A stretch of DNA of 64,000 nt from Elephas maximus indicus (Eukaryota; Chordata; Mammalia; Proboscidea; Elephantidae), in NCBI RefSeq assembly GCF_024166365.1, contig NC_064819.1, positions 207,167,293 through 207,231,292 on the forward strand. Direction: 5' to 3'. The position numbers were made by a program, and so were the translations under genes. How positions within the stretch are numbered: position 1 is the stretch's first letter; the number at the start of each line of letters is the position of its first letter. The notes beneath the pieces were generated by a model. The model was given only the letters and a program-made list of their open reading frames with translations. It did no database searches and had not been told where the DNA came from. This document shows, piece after piece, positions 48,396-58,640 of this stretch.

Positions 48396-48891
48396 ATTAA
48401 GAGAGAAACAGCTGCAAGAGATGACCAAACAAAAGTTTTTAAATGATGAAACAAACTGATTTGTGCAAAAGAAGATTGGATGAAAGAAGTATAGTTAAAG
48501 TCTCAAATGAGAGAGAAAACAATTCAACACAAGAGGATACCCAGTGCGGTCGAAGAGGATAAGGGAATGGAAAAGTCAAACAAGCTCTTTTTGAACTTTG
48601 TCGAAGAACCCCGGGTCCCAAGCTTTAAAAGATTACCGGAAGTTCTGGAGGAGCTCACTCTGGTCTTCTCTAGCTCCAAGGACCCAGCACAGATCCAGCA
48701 ATTGTATGCTGAATCTTCGTGTTCTAGGTAGCATTATTTATCAGGGATTTTGTTTTGTCTGGGTTTTCAATGGCTCAGCCCCAGCTGTACATTCAGGGAC
48801 AGGCCACAGCTTCAAACAACAGAGAGTTTGTAGCAACCTATTCGGGAGCTTCCTTCCACCTGCGGGGATGGAGTAATTAACAGACCATTAA
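48396..48891. other. Unique sequence, no gene seen
   Basis: Frames at 48507-48731 and 48598-48876 have no familiar content; no repeat could be named. Confidence 0.35.
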
Positions 48892-48901
48892 GTCACTTCT
48901 G

Positions 48902-49107
48902 AAGGAGCCCTGGTGTTGCAGTGGCTAAAGCACTCAGCTGCTAACCTAAAGGCGGGTAGTTTGAACCCACCAACCTCTCCATGGGAGGAAGATGTGGCAG
49001 TCTGCTTCTGTAAAGATTTACAGCCTTGGAAACCCGATGGGGCAGTTCTACTCTGTTATGTAGGGTTGCAATCAGTCAGAATCTACCATAATGTGTTTGG
49101 TTTGTAT
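48902..49107 (+). mobile_element. AfroSINE, long form
   Basis: 'AAGGAGCCCTGGTGTTGCAG' head and the 'GGAAGATGTGGCAGTCTGCT' internal block. Perfect 10-bp TSD GTCACTTCTG (48892-48901 and 49108-49117), one base overlapping the SINE. Confidence 0.95.
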
Positions 49108-49117
49108 GTCACTTCTG

Positions 49118-50420
49118 CTTTATTGAGGGGGATACCATGCAGGTCATTTCTTTGAAAACTTTTGTTCTTGAAGGAAATTACAGGATTGTTTTATGTTTGG
49201 AACTCTGCCTGGTGAACTCTGGAGTTGAGAGGCAAGATTCTGTAGCCCATGGAGCTGGGAGACAAGGAAGATAATGACTGTAATCCCATTTATAAAAGAT
49301 TTCCCCCGTCTTTCCTTTCCTTTTCTTTTTCTTTTAAAAATGAGTTAAAACGAAAAATGATTTGTCATTTGGTAATAACTAATGGAGACATGAATTACTG
49401 AGATGCCGCAGACTGAAGTTTATCTCCATGTCAGTAAATCTCTAAACAACTGTGATGAAACTAAGTACTGCCACCATTGCTACTTTTTATTTCCATATTA
49501 ATCAAAGGCATCTGCTCCCATCCCCTCCATCTAGAGGAGAGAATGTGCAGTGAGTTTTCTAGTATATGGAAAAGTCTCTGGAAAGACTGGCTGCAGCACT
49601 TGGGTCTTGCCATCGGCCAGGGGGATTTTTACCATCACATTTAGGTGGCTGTGTTTTTCTAAACGCTTTTTTTTTATGAGGCAGGTCTACTCTCTTCTAT
49701 AGGGTCCCTGGGAGTCGGAATCCCCTCAATGGTAATGGCTTGGTTTTTGGGTTTTCCCAGTAGGTTAGAGAAAGGCCCGAGGGAGGAACCATTTCCTACT
49801 CATTTTAATGTCTTACTTCTGTTGCTATTTTACTCATCGTTGTTCTCCAGTGCCCTTCCCAGTTGTGGTACATCGGAAGCACTCAGAAAGTGTCCATTGC
49901 TGAGGTGAGGTAGATGAGGAGAAACTCCAAAGGAAGTAAAGTCAAGACTTAGAGTGGTAGGGGATGCAACCAAGGGCTGTATGTTTGCATATGGATTCAA
50001 AGAGCGGTGTGAATTCCCTGTCCTTTCCAGAGGTGGGGGTGGAGATGGGGCGTGGGGGCGGGTGACCTAGAGGAGTAGGGAGCCTCCCTTAAGTGTGCTC
50101 GCTCCAACCTCTACGTCCTCCCCTGAAGTTAAGGATTCTGCCTATGGCAGAAATACGTTCTCTGCAACTTGGCGAGCGGGACGCAGGGAAGGGAACCTTT
50201 CAATACTCAGTTTCAGGCGTTTTTTCAGGCCCAAGGGTGGTGGGGTGCTTGAGAGCCATCTTGGGTTAAACTGTTGGGCTTCCAGAATCAGGCCCGGCTC
50301 CTGTCCTTTCCAAGGTATTGGTGGCACACCACGGGGGAAAGCGGGGGCCCAGCTCAAATCAGGGAGGGACAGAGCCCCAAAACTTTCGGGATCAGCTCTC
50401 CCAAGCTGCCTCACAGACCT
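49118..50420. other. Transition from AT-rich to GC-rich sequence, no gene seen
   Basis: Unique sequence apart from a SINE remnant at 49676-49762. An ATTAATCAAAGG-containing stretch (49490-49510) has homeodomain/TCF-like cores. GC content rises after 49.9 kb. Confidence 0.4.
49676..49762 (+). mobile_element. AfroSINE 3' fragment
   Basis: Only the 3' end is present ('TCTATAGGGTCCCTGGGAG', GGTTTTTGGGTTTT tail). Confidence 0.8.
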
Positions 50421-51360
50421 GGGGCTCTGACCCTGCTCCCCTGGGTGCGAGAAATTTGACCATTCGGTTTCCACCCGAACCCCTGGCCACCTCAGCAAAA
50501 TCAAGGCCCCGGTGGTTAGGACCCAGATCTGTGCACCCTTCCTCTCCCTGGAGCCTCAGCCGGGGCAGGCCCGGGCCTCTAGGCTCACTCCCGGTATGTG
50601 TGGAACTTTCTTTTCCGAGTGCCGGGCTACAGGGACGGAGGAGTCACTTTGGGGCCAAAGCCGCGGGCAGGGCCAGGGCTGGGAGCACAACAGCCAACTG
50701 AGGCCTGGGTCGGCCGTGGAGAGTGAGCCCGGGGACGGTAGTGTCCTCCGTGAGGTCCCCAGCGTAGGAAAGTGTCTGGGGACAGCGGCCCTGCATCGGA
50801 ACTTGTAACCAAATGCCCACACTGTTCAGACGGTCAGCCCCCGGCTGAGCGTGGGCCGGCAGGGAACGCTCAGCCTGAGTTTGGACTCGTGGCCTTGTTG
50901 TTTTTGCTGTTGTTTCCACCCTCCCGGTTTTCAGAAATGCCTAGGTATTCCGAGGCTCTGTGCAGGTGTATGCATAGTCGGGGTTGCCCTCCTAGCTCCG
51001 AGGAATCCCTCTCGAGCCCATCTTTCTTTTGTTGTCTGCGCCACCCGCTCCTCCAGGGGCCGGGGGTGCTGAGACCGACGCTCCCACCCGGCGCAGCCCC
51101 AACCCGTGGCCCCCCAGCCGCTCTCCGCATCGACTCGCTCTCGTTCCGCGCCAGCGCTGGAGGCCTGGCGCGGGGCCGGTTTCTGTCCGCTCACGCCCGG
51201 AGCCCGGCGTGGCTGTAGGCTCCCTGGCAACAAGGTGAAGGACGAGGAGAGCCACAGGGTCACTCGCCCAGCAGGCGAGCCGCGAAGCCTGCGGGCTGCA
51301 GGGACCCGCGAACGCACCACACCCCCTGGGGCCCTCGCAGGGCCGAGACCCTAGTGATCC
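50420..51360. other. Orphan CpG-island-like block about 5 kb downstream of OLIG3
   Basis: The densest CpG segment of the window (51050-51330) is not attached to any recognisable gene. Overlapping frames are open on both strands, as expected of GC-rich DNA with few stop trinucleotides. None encodes a familiar domain, so I do not call a CDS. An lncRNA or distal regulatory role is possible. Confidence 0.6.
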
Positions 51361-51639
51361 AGGGAAGGTTAGGTGGAAATGAAAACGCGCTAAAAACCTA
51401 CTGAGCAAGCACGAGCAGTCGGATTTTGACTTCTTTGAACTACTTGTAAGAGAAATGGGTACACAGTGAGTTCAGAGAGGCTCCAAGACTTTGCAGGGTT
51501 GGGGGTGGAGGGATAAAGGGTATTTCGCCCCCCCGCACATGCTCCTAGAAACCAGCTGAAGGTGCAGGCGCGGCTCCCTCCACCAAGGGCCCCTCCCTTG
51601 GCCTATTCTTTTCAGGGTCCTCTCGCTGCTGCTCCTGTC

Positions 51640-52060
51640 AAAGGCCTTCCTAAACCGGACTAGTTGGAGAGTCCCAAATCCTGAGCGGCTGACGTCCGGT
51701 CTTCACAGCTGCGCTTTCCCAGCTTAGATTGGGGTTGGGGGCCTGAGAGGGAAGGCCATGGCGTGGTTTGGGGGCTCGGAGGAGGCGCAGTGGAGGTGCC
51801 ATGGAGAGGACCCCTGCGAGCGGGGGACTGACGCCCTTCCCGGGCCGGGTCAGTACGGAAGAGCCCGTGAGGAGTGAGGCTGAGCGTCCCTGAAGCGTTT
51901 TCAGGATCTTGGAGGTTTCGCGGTGCCCCGGCCGGGAGGCCTGCCACCAGCCCCCGCGGGTGACAGAGGGGTTCGTGAGAGCTTCCACGGGGAGGGCTAG
52001 GAGCGCGCCAGTCTGGGCGCACAGGTTGGGAGTGCATCCCTAACATCTGCCTTGTAGTCA
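51640..52060. other. Second CpG-rich block downstream of OLIG3
   Basis: GC-rich, CpG-frequent sequence separated from the previous block by about 280 bp of lower CpG density. A 182-codon minus-strand frame crosses it but has Pro/Ser/Arg-rich, low-information content and no recognisable domain. Confidence 0.45.
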
Positions 52061-52186
52061 TCATTTCCGAGCCCCAGCAGAGGGGTAGGGGGAGAGGGGC
52101 CCGAGTTCCCTGAAGAGACTGAGAAAGTGTAGTCTTGCTGACTGTGCGCAGGTTCAGGGAATCCACCTCCCTCCCTGATTTTGCTG

Positions 52187-52385
52187 ACCTGGTGGCACAA
52201 ATGGACAAGTGCTTGGCTACTAAACCTTATTGAGGTCGGGGATTTGTGCCTACCATCCGCTCCCGGGGGGAAAGACCTGACAATTTGTTTCTGTAAAGAT
52301 TATAGCACAGGAAACCCTATGGGGCAGGTCTGCTCTGTCCTAAAGGGTCTCTACGAGTTGGGATCTAGTCTAGATGGCAACGAGA
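52187..52385 (+). mobile_element. AfroSINE in the GC-rich domain
   Basis: Diverged long form: 'ACCTGGTGGCACAAATGG' head, 'TTTCTGTAAAGATTATAGC', 'GGGGCAGGTCTGCTCTGTCC'. Confidence 0.88.
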
Positions 52386-53486
52386 GCGGAGGCGACAAAA
52401 CCTTGGACTGGCGGAAACTTGCCAGGCAGCTGGGGGAAAAAAGGGGGAGGGGGAAAAGAAAGAAAAAGAAGTTTGCGGAGACCCCAGGCCTCCTGCTGTC
52501 AGAGTAGGAAACCTTGGGCTTGGTGGCCCAGCTCAGACTGCGTGTCCCCCGCCATTAAAAAAAAAAAAATTACAAAATCAGGCCCCAGAGTAAGGGGAGG
52601 GCAGGGTCCCTAGGAACAAAGATCTGATGGAGCTAGTCAACGCTGGCCTCGCTTTCCCTTTCTAAATGTGACTCTCTCCCGCCCCTAAAGTTTGGTCACC
52701 TGCCGGGGAAGGCGTGAAGAGGCTCCTAGGTGGGCTTCTGAAGATATCTCCGCCCACGAAGCTTTCGCGGTCCTTTCAAACTTAAAGCACTGCTTAACCT
52801 GGAATGAGAGGAGCGTCCTCGTGTTTTTACATTGAATTAAAAGTTACTTTAAATTTGTAAACTGTCGACAAAGTAGCAAATTTACGATTTAAAAAATCGT
52901 TTCTGGCATCAGTAATTCGAAAATTTAACGGGAAATGCAATGAAAGTAAGAGTGTGACTACGACTCACATCCCCAGCGGACCATCCCGCGCACCTCAGCC
53001 AAACCCTTCCCGAACAGGCAAGTAGAAATGTTTCTCCCCAACAAATCAAGAAACCCCAGACAACGCGGCTCTCAAAATGCCTTCCTCCCTAGGTTCTGGT
53101 CCTGCTCTTAAAGCTCCTTTGTCAGTCTTTTTGCCGAAGGAGTTTTTGTAACCCATTGAAGAACTCAGCCCGTTTAGAGGATCTCCTCCAAGTTGGAAGC
53201 AGTGTCATTTTTCGTTTCCGTTGGAAAATTCGAGGCAGAGTTCCCTGGGCTCGAGGTTCCTTTTAGTGCAGCCCCCTATGAGAGCAGACCTCACTGGCTC
53301 TTTAAATTGACCACTCAGGGTAACTCAAGGGATTCCTGTCACAGCAGCACAACCTTAAAAGCCAAGAGTCCCCTGGAGTAAAGAGTGTGTTCTTACCCTC
53401 CTTTCCAGCACTCATTTTAAGCCCTTGCTCTAGAAAAGAGGTGAAGCCCAGGCCAGCCCAGTGGAAAAGGCCTGAGTCCTTCTGCA
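52386..53486. other. Unique sequence with an AT-rich island, no gene seen
   Basis: GC-rich flanks surround an AT-rich patch at 52800-52950 that contains the inverted repeat ACGATTT-AAA-AAATCGT (52884-52900) and several AATT-type homeodomain cores. A poly(A) tract is at 52557-52570. Confidence 0.4.
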
Positions 53487-53702
53487 GGGCTAAAAACCAA
53501 ACAAACAAAAAACACCCGGTGCGGTGGAGTCGATTCCGACTTATAGTGACAGAGTAGAACTGCCCCGTAGGGTTTCCCAGGCTGTAATCTTTACGGAAGC
53601 GGACTGTCACATCTTTCTCCTGCAGGGCAGCTGGTGAGTTAGAACCGCCGACCTTTCGGTGAGCAGCGGAGTGCTTAACAACTGTATCACCAGGGCTCCT
53701 TT
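53487..53702 (-). mobile_element. AfroSINE, last SINE before OLIG3
   Basis: Reverse long form from an AAACAAACAAAAAA tail to the 'ATCACCAGGGCTCC' head. A 171-codon frame that reads across it is a chance frame. Confidence 0.92.
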
Positions 53703-55164
53703 CCGCAGGACCAAGCCTTTGGAAACAAGACTCAAAAGATGCAAGTGGCTCCGGGAAAAGTCGTTTTCCTGATTGATGAAACTTCTCCCCCCTCCTCGTT
53801 CTAAATAATAAACTCACGGGGAAAGGCTCGAGGGCTGCCTTGTGTTTGTTTCAAATAAATCCTCAACGGCTCTTTCCTCGCCCAGAGAAATGAATCACCC
53901 TTGGGAAACAGCCGATTATTCCCCCATTTGTCTGCCTAAAACCAGTGGAAATATGCACCTTCCACTGCAGACCCTCACTTCACTTTTTCTCCCCGCCAGC
54001 GGGAGGGGAGGGAAAGGAGGCCTGGGATAGACTCGGGCCCACAGAGATGTCCTCCCAGAAGAGGCAGTTCCAGGGAAGCAGCAGGGACCCGCCAAGGAAA
54101 GGGCACAAGCTTCCCAAGTGTGCGCCCGGTGCTGGATCCTGGAGAGAGACATCCCAGATACCCGGCGGAGGAAGCTACGCACTCCTTGAAGAGGACCTGA
54201 GACCCCGACAGACAGGGAGGTGACATTCCTCTGCAGAAGCAAATTCTGCGGTAGTACAGGTCAATCAGGTTTCTGTTTTCCTTAGTGGCAAACAGAGGCC
54301 AATGCTGCTGGAGTTCGAGATTGCCTGAGTTCGAGATCTTGTTCTCTTTAAACCAATCAACAAAAGCCCTCTTGCTGGTTTCCAAACTATTCGGAAGTGT
54401 TTTGGGGGAGGGAGGAGGCGAAGAGAAAAGTATTCTGCATGAAACTGACTAAAATGACCCCTGTTTTTGTCAGGCGCCCAATCGTATTGTATTAATTGGA
54501 CCAGCAATCTTCTAAAGGGGGGAAGAAGGGAGGATTCCCGCAATAAATCTGCCAGACGCTGAGACTTGGGCGGTCGTTCGCCTCGCCCTGAGCTCACCTT
54601 CACAAAGTAGAGTGGCCCTCCCTTTCTCTGCAGGGCAAGCTGCCCAGGGGGCAGGCGGGCTGCCATAAGGATGTGATTATTTTTTAGGACCCCTCTTTGT
54701 TGACTTCGTAAACATTTACTGGATTTTAACTTGTTTAAAAAAAAAAAAGGCCTCATGGCCAATTCAAAGAAAAAAAAAAAGTTAACTTACTGCTTCATTC
54801 TTGCCTGTTGCTCACACAGCCGATGTAGTCATCGCTCCACCTCTCATTTCCTGCCACTATGGGCTTCCAGATTACTTTTTTGATCTCAGTGGCTGAGTTT
54901 ATGAGGGTCTGATTACTGCAGAGAAATAAGGAGCTCAAATAACACCAGACTAAAAACGGGGACAGTGTCCCATCTGAAGGATATTTAGTTGCAATAATTA
55001 ACACCAATTTACCCGACTTGTTTTCCCTGTTAAATGATCGGAGAAAAATTGTAGCACCCGCCCACGCATCCAAATCTCTTGGCCACACCCAGGTCCACAT
55101 TCCTAGGCTCACATCCCCCTACCCCACTACTCCCATCTTCTAAGATTTTAAGCAAAGGCAAAGC
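53703..55164. other. Unique downstream flank of OLIG3, candidate regulatory sequence
   Basis: No retroelement recognised. 54300-54520 contains a short tandem duplication (GAGTTCGAGAT at 54314-54324 and 54330-54340) and ATTAATTGG-type homeodomain cores. 54800-55000 contains GATTACT/GATTACTG motifs. The frames here do not resemble known proteins. Confidence 0.4.
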
Positions 55165-56308
55165 CAGGGTTTAAAGGTTCTTTTTTATTTGAAATCTCAT
55201 CCAGAAACACTGGCTATTAATAAATATATCATAGTTATCAAGAATATATAAAAAATAAAGACAGGTATTGTCTTTGAGGCCCTAACAAAATATTTCAAGC
55301 GAATGTTCAGGAAAATAAAATTGGCACGCCTCCCCAAACCACGATAAGTTTTCAAAGCTGATAATAGAGACAGCCAACCCCACATGCAAAGTAACTGCGC
55401 AAGGGGGGGTGGGACAGCTTCTAAAGGAAGCCCAGGCGTTTGCCAGGGGGCCCCTAGAACAGCGAAGGAAGGTTTGGAATGAAGTCTGAAGGGGTGGAGG
55501 TGGGGGAAGAGGCTTTTGTGCGTGAGTGTGGTCTTTGCACCCTGCCCACTTTTTTTTTATTTCATACAACCACAGACAGATAAATGGAGTGCTTGGGAGA
55601 ATTCACTAATAAATCCTTGTTACAAGGAAAAAAAAGGCGTCACGGCCTGCACAACATATGTTTAGACAAGATTCATTTAGAAGCCTGCATGCATTCTTTT
55701 GACCTACACTGCGCGAAAGGAAAACCCATAGAGGAGGATGTACGGCCCTGGCCCGGAGCTGTATTCAAAACTTGGGTCTTGACCCCTCTCTTTCTCTCTC
55801 TCCACTGTCTCTAGACAAACTGTGGAACGTACAGTGACGATCATAATTGCATCCACCTCAAGGAAATATTTACATTTGTTTTGCAAGAAGGGGATGGTCG
55901 TCTTTTTCCAACGTGAGAACACGGAGCCAGAGGAGCCAACTCAGAAGTCCCTTCGCAAGTTTTTAACTACACCGATCCAGTCTTTATACAACAACTGCAA
56001 TTTTGACAAGAGCGTATGAGAGTGAGAAATACGGGCGCTGCATGGGGAAAAGAAGCATGCATGCAAACACACGACGTCTGGTTCGAGTCCCCCTTCGCTA
56101 CCACCTATAAATTGCAGTTTGGTTTTGGTCCTTTCCCTCCGGGGGTCAAGTGGGGTGTGAGATCTCTCAGAGGGGTGGGTGGCCTCAGGGCCCGGCTCCG
56201 GCCCTGCCGCCGGCCAAGCGCCCGGCTTCCCTCTGCCCCCCTGGCCTGGCTCAGCAGCCCCTCCCGTTGCTCACCCCTCGTCCCCGGCAGCCGGGGGTGG
56301 CCCGCTGC
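55165..56308 (-). other. OLIG3: OLIG3 3' UTR (inferred) with two candidate poly(A) signals
   Basis: Going downstream from the stop on the minus strand, AATAAA occurs at 55561-55556 and again at 55189-55184. The distal signal gives a 3' UTR of about 1.1 kb and a transcript of about 2.2 kb, which I believe is close to the known size of OLIG3 mRNA. The proximal one gives about 0.75 kb. No retroelement interrupts this interval. The choice between the sites is inference. Confidence 0.5.
55184..55189 (-). terminator. OLIG3: Candidate distal poly(A) signal of OLIG3
   Basis: Canonical AATAAA on the minus strand, about 1.12 kb past the stop codon. Cleavage would fall near 55160-55175. A second AATAAA at 55561-55556 is the alternative. 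Confidence 0.45.
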
Positions 56309-57130
56309 TCACTTGAGCAAGTCCTTGGACTCGGCGGACAGTCGGGCCATGTTGGCGGTGGAGAGAGCGGACAGGTGCGGCGGCGGCGGCATCTGGCAGA
56401 TGGTGCAGGGGCAGGGCAGCCCGGCCCAGTGCTGGAAGCCGCTGCCCAGGTGCAGCGCAGGCGGCGTGGAGGGCGCCTTGAGCAGTGAGTGAGGAGGCCG
56501 GATGGTGCCGATGGCAGGCAGCGAGGCGGCGGACAGCGGGGAGGAGGCGTTGCTGGATGAGAGCGCGCCGCCTAGAATGGGGTGCACCGGGTGCACCGCG
56601 TTGGCGGCGTGCGCTGGGTGGCCGGCCGAGTGGCCCACGGTCCCGCAGTGAAAGGCCGAGTGGTGGCCCCCGTAGATCTCGCCAACCAACCTCTTCATCT
56701 CCTCCAGGGAGCTGGTGAGCATGAGGATGTAGTTTCTGGCCAGCAGGAGCGTGGCAATCTTGGAGAGCTTTCGCACGGATGGCCCGTGCGCGTACGGCAT
56801 GACCTCGCGGAGCCCGTCCATGGCGAGGTTCAGGTCATGCATCCGCTTGCGTTCGCGCCCGTTGATCTTCAGCCGCAGTTGCTGTAGGTCCTGCTCCGAC
56901 AGCTGCTTCTTGATTTTGTACTTGCTGCTCTCGCCCGAGACCTTAGCGCCAGCCCGCGAGAGACTTTCTCCCGGCATCTTCTGCACCATGTCGCCCTGAG
57001 TGGACGAAACCGAGTTGAGACGGCTCTCCTGGTGGTGGTGGTGGCGGTGGTGGTGATCCCGCAGGTACATCTCGTCCATGTCCGGAGATGAAGCTCTGCT
57101 GGAGACAGAGCTCGAATCAGAATTCATTTT
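56150..57130. other. CpG-island-like block over the OLIG3 coding exon
   Basis: Dense CpG throughout the coding exon and about 150 bp past the stop, much of it in third-codon positions and the bHLH region. OLIG genes typically lie in CpG-rich, Polycomb-regulated domains. The antisense frames open here follow from the GC-rich codon use. Confidence 0.7.
56309..57127 (-). CDS. OLIG3: OLIG3, oligodendrocyte transcription factor 3 (bHLH), intact single exon
   Basis: The frame is uninterrupted from ATG (57127-57125) to TGA (56311-56309), 272 codons, the usual length for OLIG3. The N-terminus is Ser-rich (residues 4-14), followed by a His/Arg tract (25-32, HHHRHHHH) encoded by GTG/GGT-like repeats. 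A Lys/Gln-rich lead (69-83) runs into the basic helix-loop-helix domain, about residues 84-147. The basic region [12 protein letters not shown] (89-100) carries the E-box-contacting Glu92 and Arg95. The C-terminal half is Ala/Pro/His-rich and ends in the OLIG-type tail ending SKDLLK. From family knowledge, OLIG3 is a nuclear DNA-binding factor that specifies dorsal spinal cord and hindbrain progenitors (dP1-dP3, rhombic lip). The start has A at -3 and no upstream in-frame extension resembling OLIG proteins. Length and the absence of introns fit OLIG3. OLIG2 and OLIG1 are excluded by the N-terminal sequence and the lack of their extra C-terminal stretches. No other gene shares the locus here. 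Confidence 0.98.
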   Translation of the reverse strand: MNSDSSSVSSRASSPDMDEMYLRDHHHRHHHHQESRLNSVSSTQGDMVQKMPGESLSRAGAKVSGESSKYKIKKQLSEQDLQQLRLKINGRERKRMHDLNLAMDGLREVMPYAHGPSVRKLSKIATLLLARNYILMLTSSLEEMKRLVGEIYGGHHSAFHCGTVGHSAGHPAHAANAVHPVHPILGGALSSSNASSPLSAASLPAIGTIRPPHSLLKAPSTPPALHLGSGFQHWAGLPCPCTICQMPPPPHLSALSTANMARLSAESKDLLK

Positions 57131-57358
57131 ATTGCAGGGAATGCGGCCCTACCGTGGGGAGGCTTTAGGCGGGAAATCAAAGAAAAGAAAATCTTGAATT
57201 AAAAAAAAAAAAAAAAAAAAAGCTGCACGGCCCAGCAGCCCACTGCTCAGCAGCAAGAAGTGAGAAGAAAAGCCGAGGAGCTGCCTTTCCCCGCCTCTCT
57301 CTCTCCCCTCTCTCTGGTTAGGTTGTTTCCTGGACAGCTAGTTGGCGTGTGCTTGAAC
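57128..57358 (-). other. OLIG3: OLIG3 5' UTR (inferred)
   Basis: This interval lies between the start codon and the likely start site about 30 bp downstream of the TATA box. It contains a run of 21 T on the coding strand (plus coordinates 57201-57221) and pyrimidine-rich CT repeats (57290-57315). The coding strand reads AATAAA directly before the ATG. The exact 5' end is inferred from the TATA position, not seen. Confidence 0.6.
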
Positions 57359-57382
57359 TAACCTCACGCTGAAAAAGAGGGG

Positions 57383-57391
57383 CTTTTATAG
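57383..57391 (-). promoter_or_regulatory. OLIG3: TATA box of OLIG3
   Basis: The minus strand reads CTATAAAAG inside a GC-rich context, about 256-264 bp upstream of the ATG. It is a near-consensus TATA element in the right orientation and predicts initiation near 57355-57360. It is the only good TATA match found in the proximal upstream sequence. Confidence 0.7.
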
Positions 57392-57399
57392 AGCTGCGC

Positions 57400-58300
57400 C
57401 GGAGAAAAGAGACAAAAGGAGCCCTCCTATCTATCCTGAGCTGGTTAGGATGACGTGCCATCATTCAGGGCGGTGCGCTTTGCTGTCCCATTTAGCAAGG
57501 ATTCCTATTCATATTCATTGTGGGGCCGCCCTGGGACACCTCTGCGCAGAACCGCTAGGAGCCCCCAGGCACAAAACCCTCCGACTGACACAGTCACCCC
57601 TCCAGCTCACGCCTTCCCCATTTTTTTTTTTTTAACTTTCCTCTACACCACCCCCAATTCCCAGTTTCCCTAACTAAATCACAAGTAGGGGACCGAAGGA
57701 TGCGAAGCAAACAGGGCCTGGCGATTGGCCGAGGTTCCGCTAGGTTTGGAGAGGGGCATGGAAATAATCTCTATCCTTCCTTTCATAGCTGCTCCCAAAT
57801 TCAGGGGAATATAGTGGGTAAAGAGAGGTCCTGATGGAAAGATCTGAGAGACAGAGGTGCAGGCCGGGGCCAGGTATGGGTGAGCTGAGTGGGGAGGAGA
57901 AACACGGCTCCGAGGTGCACTCTCTAAATTTTTTCTCCCTGAGGTCTCTTTTCCTACACACCAACTTTGTGTTGACTTTGTTCATTGGGCCCTTCTGGTG
58001 TGATTTCAATGGGATGCCCATATCTGGTGATGGGTTTGCCCTGATACTGTTGTGGGGAGGGGTGTCTTGCTTCCTATTTCTTCTTTTTGTTTATGTTAAA
58101 ATAAAACAACAACAAAAAAAGATTACCGAAAGAATTCCAGCTTTGCCCAATTCTCTAACTTCTCAGACCTAGAACTGAGAAAAACAAACAAACAAAACCC
58201 TAGGCATTTGGGAAGGGGAGGAAAAGGAGCTGGAGCTGAGGAGGCGGAGAAGGAGTTAGGGATTGGAAATAATCTCGGGAGTTGGGGAGAGAGAGTTTCC
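57400..58300. other. OLIG3 upstream flank, no gene seen
   Basis: Moderately GC-rich unique sequence with no recognisable retroelement. It holds an ATTCATATTCATTGTG stretch (57505-57520) with POU/SOX-like cores and an inverted CCAAT (57724-57728). A short poly(T) (57620-57632) and A-rich tracts (58090-58120, 58180-58197) are present. Likely part of the OLIG3 promoter domain. Confidence 0.4.
57451..57456. promoter_or_regulatory. CRE/ATF half-site upstream of OLIG3 TATA box
   Basis: TGACGT followed by GCCA lies 60 bp upstream of the TATA box; read on the minus strand it gives CACGTCA, which also overlaps an E-box-like core. An inverted CCAAT motif (ATTGG at 57724-57728) lies further upstream. 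Motif matches this short occur by chance; their position near the TATA box is the only support. Confidence 0.3.
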
Positions 58301-58640
58301 GCTCCAGCTTCCCGGTGGTGCCCAGACCCAGGCGCTAGTGGAAGATGGTGGAGCAGTCGCCCACCCTAAGCTCGGCTGGGCCGCCTCTAGCCGCTGGGCC
58401 CGCGCGCCCGAAGCATCTGTAGCTCAGCGCCAGTCCTACCCGCGCGACTGGGTCCACAGAACTGAGGTCGCCTCGCGCCGGCCGGGGGAGGGGCGGAACA
58501 GGGAGTTAGGGGCAGAATAAGAAACTACGTTGATGTGTGTGTGTGTGCCCTCGTGCTGCGTGTGTGTGCGTGTGCGGTTCGACAAGGAAAGGACGTGGAG
58601 AAGCCCATGCGGGCGCGCGCGTGGGCACTGCGGTCCAGCG
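58300..58640. other. CpG-rich block and (TG)n tract upstream of OLIG3
   Basis: CpG-dense from about 58370 to 58500. It is followed by an interrupted TG microsatellite (58530-58577), then a CGCGCG run (58610-58622). The open frames here have no recognisable protein content. Confidence 0.5.

Noticed and set aside
50142..51408. Many long frames (up to 148 codons) on both strands
   Set aside because: GC- and CpG-rich DNA has few stop trinucleotides. The frames overlap each other, lack familiar domains, and show no splice or start evidence I can rely on.
51660..52208. 182-codon minus-strand frame
   Set aside because: Pro/Ser/Arg-rich, low-information content inside a CpG-rich block; its upstream end runs into a SINE. 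Not supported as a gene.
53302..53817. 171-codon minus-strand frame
   Set aside because: It reads through a reverse AfroSINE, which explains much of its length.
56016..56887. Plus-strand frames antisense to OLIG3
   Set aside because: Shadows of the GC-rich OLIG3 coding exon with Arg/Gly/Pro-rich translations.
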